Source: Bufo bufo (lineage: Eukaryota > Chordata > Amphibia > Anura > Bufonidae). From it: a DNA stretch of 64,000 nucleotides. This document shows, piece after piece, positions 63,879 to 64,000 of this stretch. Below the pieces are notes generated by a model, which was not told the DNA's origin, made no database searches, and saw only the letters and a program-made list of their open reading frames with translations. Every line of letters begins with the position of its first letter. Positions within the stretch are counted from its first letter, which is position 1. Made by a program: the position numbers and the translations under genes. The stretch covers positions 783,004,772 through 783,068,771 of the forward strand of contig NC_053389.1 in NCBI RefSeq assembly GCF_905171765.1, in the 5' to 3' direction.

Positions 63879-64000
63879 CATATTATGAATGGACATATAT
63901 GGTGAAGACTGGAGGAACTGTGTCGGCGATCCCTATATACAACTTTGTACTATTCTGTGATGCTGAGCAGTCCAGTGACCGTCCCTGTCTGTCTTGTGTG
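63879..64000 (+). repeat. Start of right terminal repeat of the PLE
   Basis: Identical to 59467-59588 over all 122 bases to the window edge. Confidence 0.93.

Larger units (their letters stand above)
59467..64000 (+). mobile_element. Penelope-like element, coding-competent, right end off window
   Basis: A direct terminal repeat (pseudo-LTR) starts at 59467, and the same sequence restarts at 63879; the 122 visible bases are identical. Between them lie a hammerhead-like motif, ORF1 (60682-61488) and ORF2 (RT plus GIY-YIG, ending 63758), without stops or frameshifts in the motifs. PLEs copy themselves by target-primed reverse transcription with an RT related to telomerase. The right terminal repeat and target duplication are outside the window. 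Confidence 0.92.

Overview
This window looks like repeat-dense vertebrate nuclear DNA, most likely from an anuran amphibian with a large genome. That is an inference from the mix of transposon families: DIRS/Ngaro-type YR element, Penelope-like elements (PLEs), a SCAN-capsid Gmr1-like LTR element, a Sushi/PEG10-type Ty3 chromovirus, Tx1/L1-like LINEs, Tc1 with long TIRs, hAT and Harbinger MITEs. There is no bacterial gene organisation. The only host gene recognised is olfactomedin-2 (olfm2, noelin-2) on the minus strand. Two consecutive coding exons are visible, at 24844-24625 and 19141-19035, with matching splice sites and phases. The final olfactomedin-domain exon and the 5' exons were not found. 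The window is therefore mostly olfm2 intron or flank that has been filled by transposons.

Layout. 1-2690 is a decayed minus-strand DIRS/Ngaro-like element (SAP-domain gag, RT, RNase H; recombinase off the left edge). 3023-4237 and 6632-6983 hold two short palindromic insertions built from a PLE-type terminal domain, the first interrupted by a solo LTR. 7475-16597 holds fragments of a PLE (ORF1 remnant, then RT remnant) separated by a multi-level nest: repeat block > hAT element (8573-13709) > Tc1 (8765-12216) > a hAT MITE and a Harbinger MITE. 16815-18452 is a decayed hAT transposase. 19035-24844 is the olfm2 exon pair with an internally deleted L1-like LINE in the intron between. 25077-32613 is MITEs plus a hAT element with a perfect 8-bp TSD. 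32699-36815 is a giant foldback element carrying a Tc1 element with an intact DD34E transposase. 37104-39871 is another hAT-type element full of minisatellites. 40103-43172 is a Gmr1-like retrotransposon. 46924-51705 is a hAT element nested in a related MITE and itself hit by a solo LTR. 52335-57895 is a nearly complete Ty3 chromovirus with 5-bp TSD. 59467 to the right edge is an apparently young, coding-competent PLE with identical terminal repeats.

How the parts work together. Three elements keep most of their own machinery: the Tc1 at 33346-34920 (DDE transposase between long TIRs), the Ty3 element (Gag, protease, RT, RNase H, integrase, chromodomain; a few stops and one frameshift), and the terminal PLE (ORF1, then an RT/GIY-YIG ORF2). 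The rest are non-autonomous copies that would need enzymes from elsewhere. The two observations I rate highest are (i) a U UUU UUA slippery heptamer in the correct phase, followed after 7 nt by a strong hairpin, in the ORF1/ORF2 overlap of the PLE, suggesting programmed -1 frameshifting; and (ii) a family of short inverted-dimer insertions with 15-17-bp target duplications whose arms carry a hammerhead-ribozyme-like motif shared with the PLE terminal repeat.
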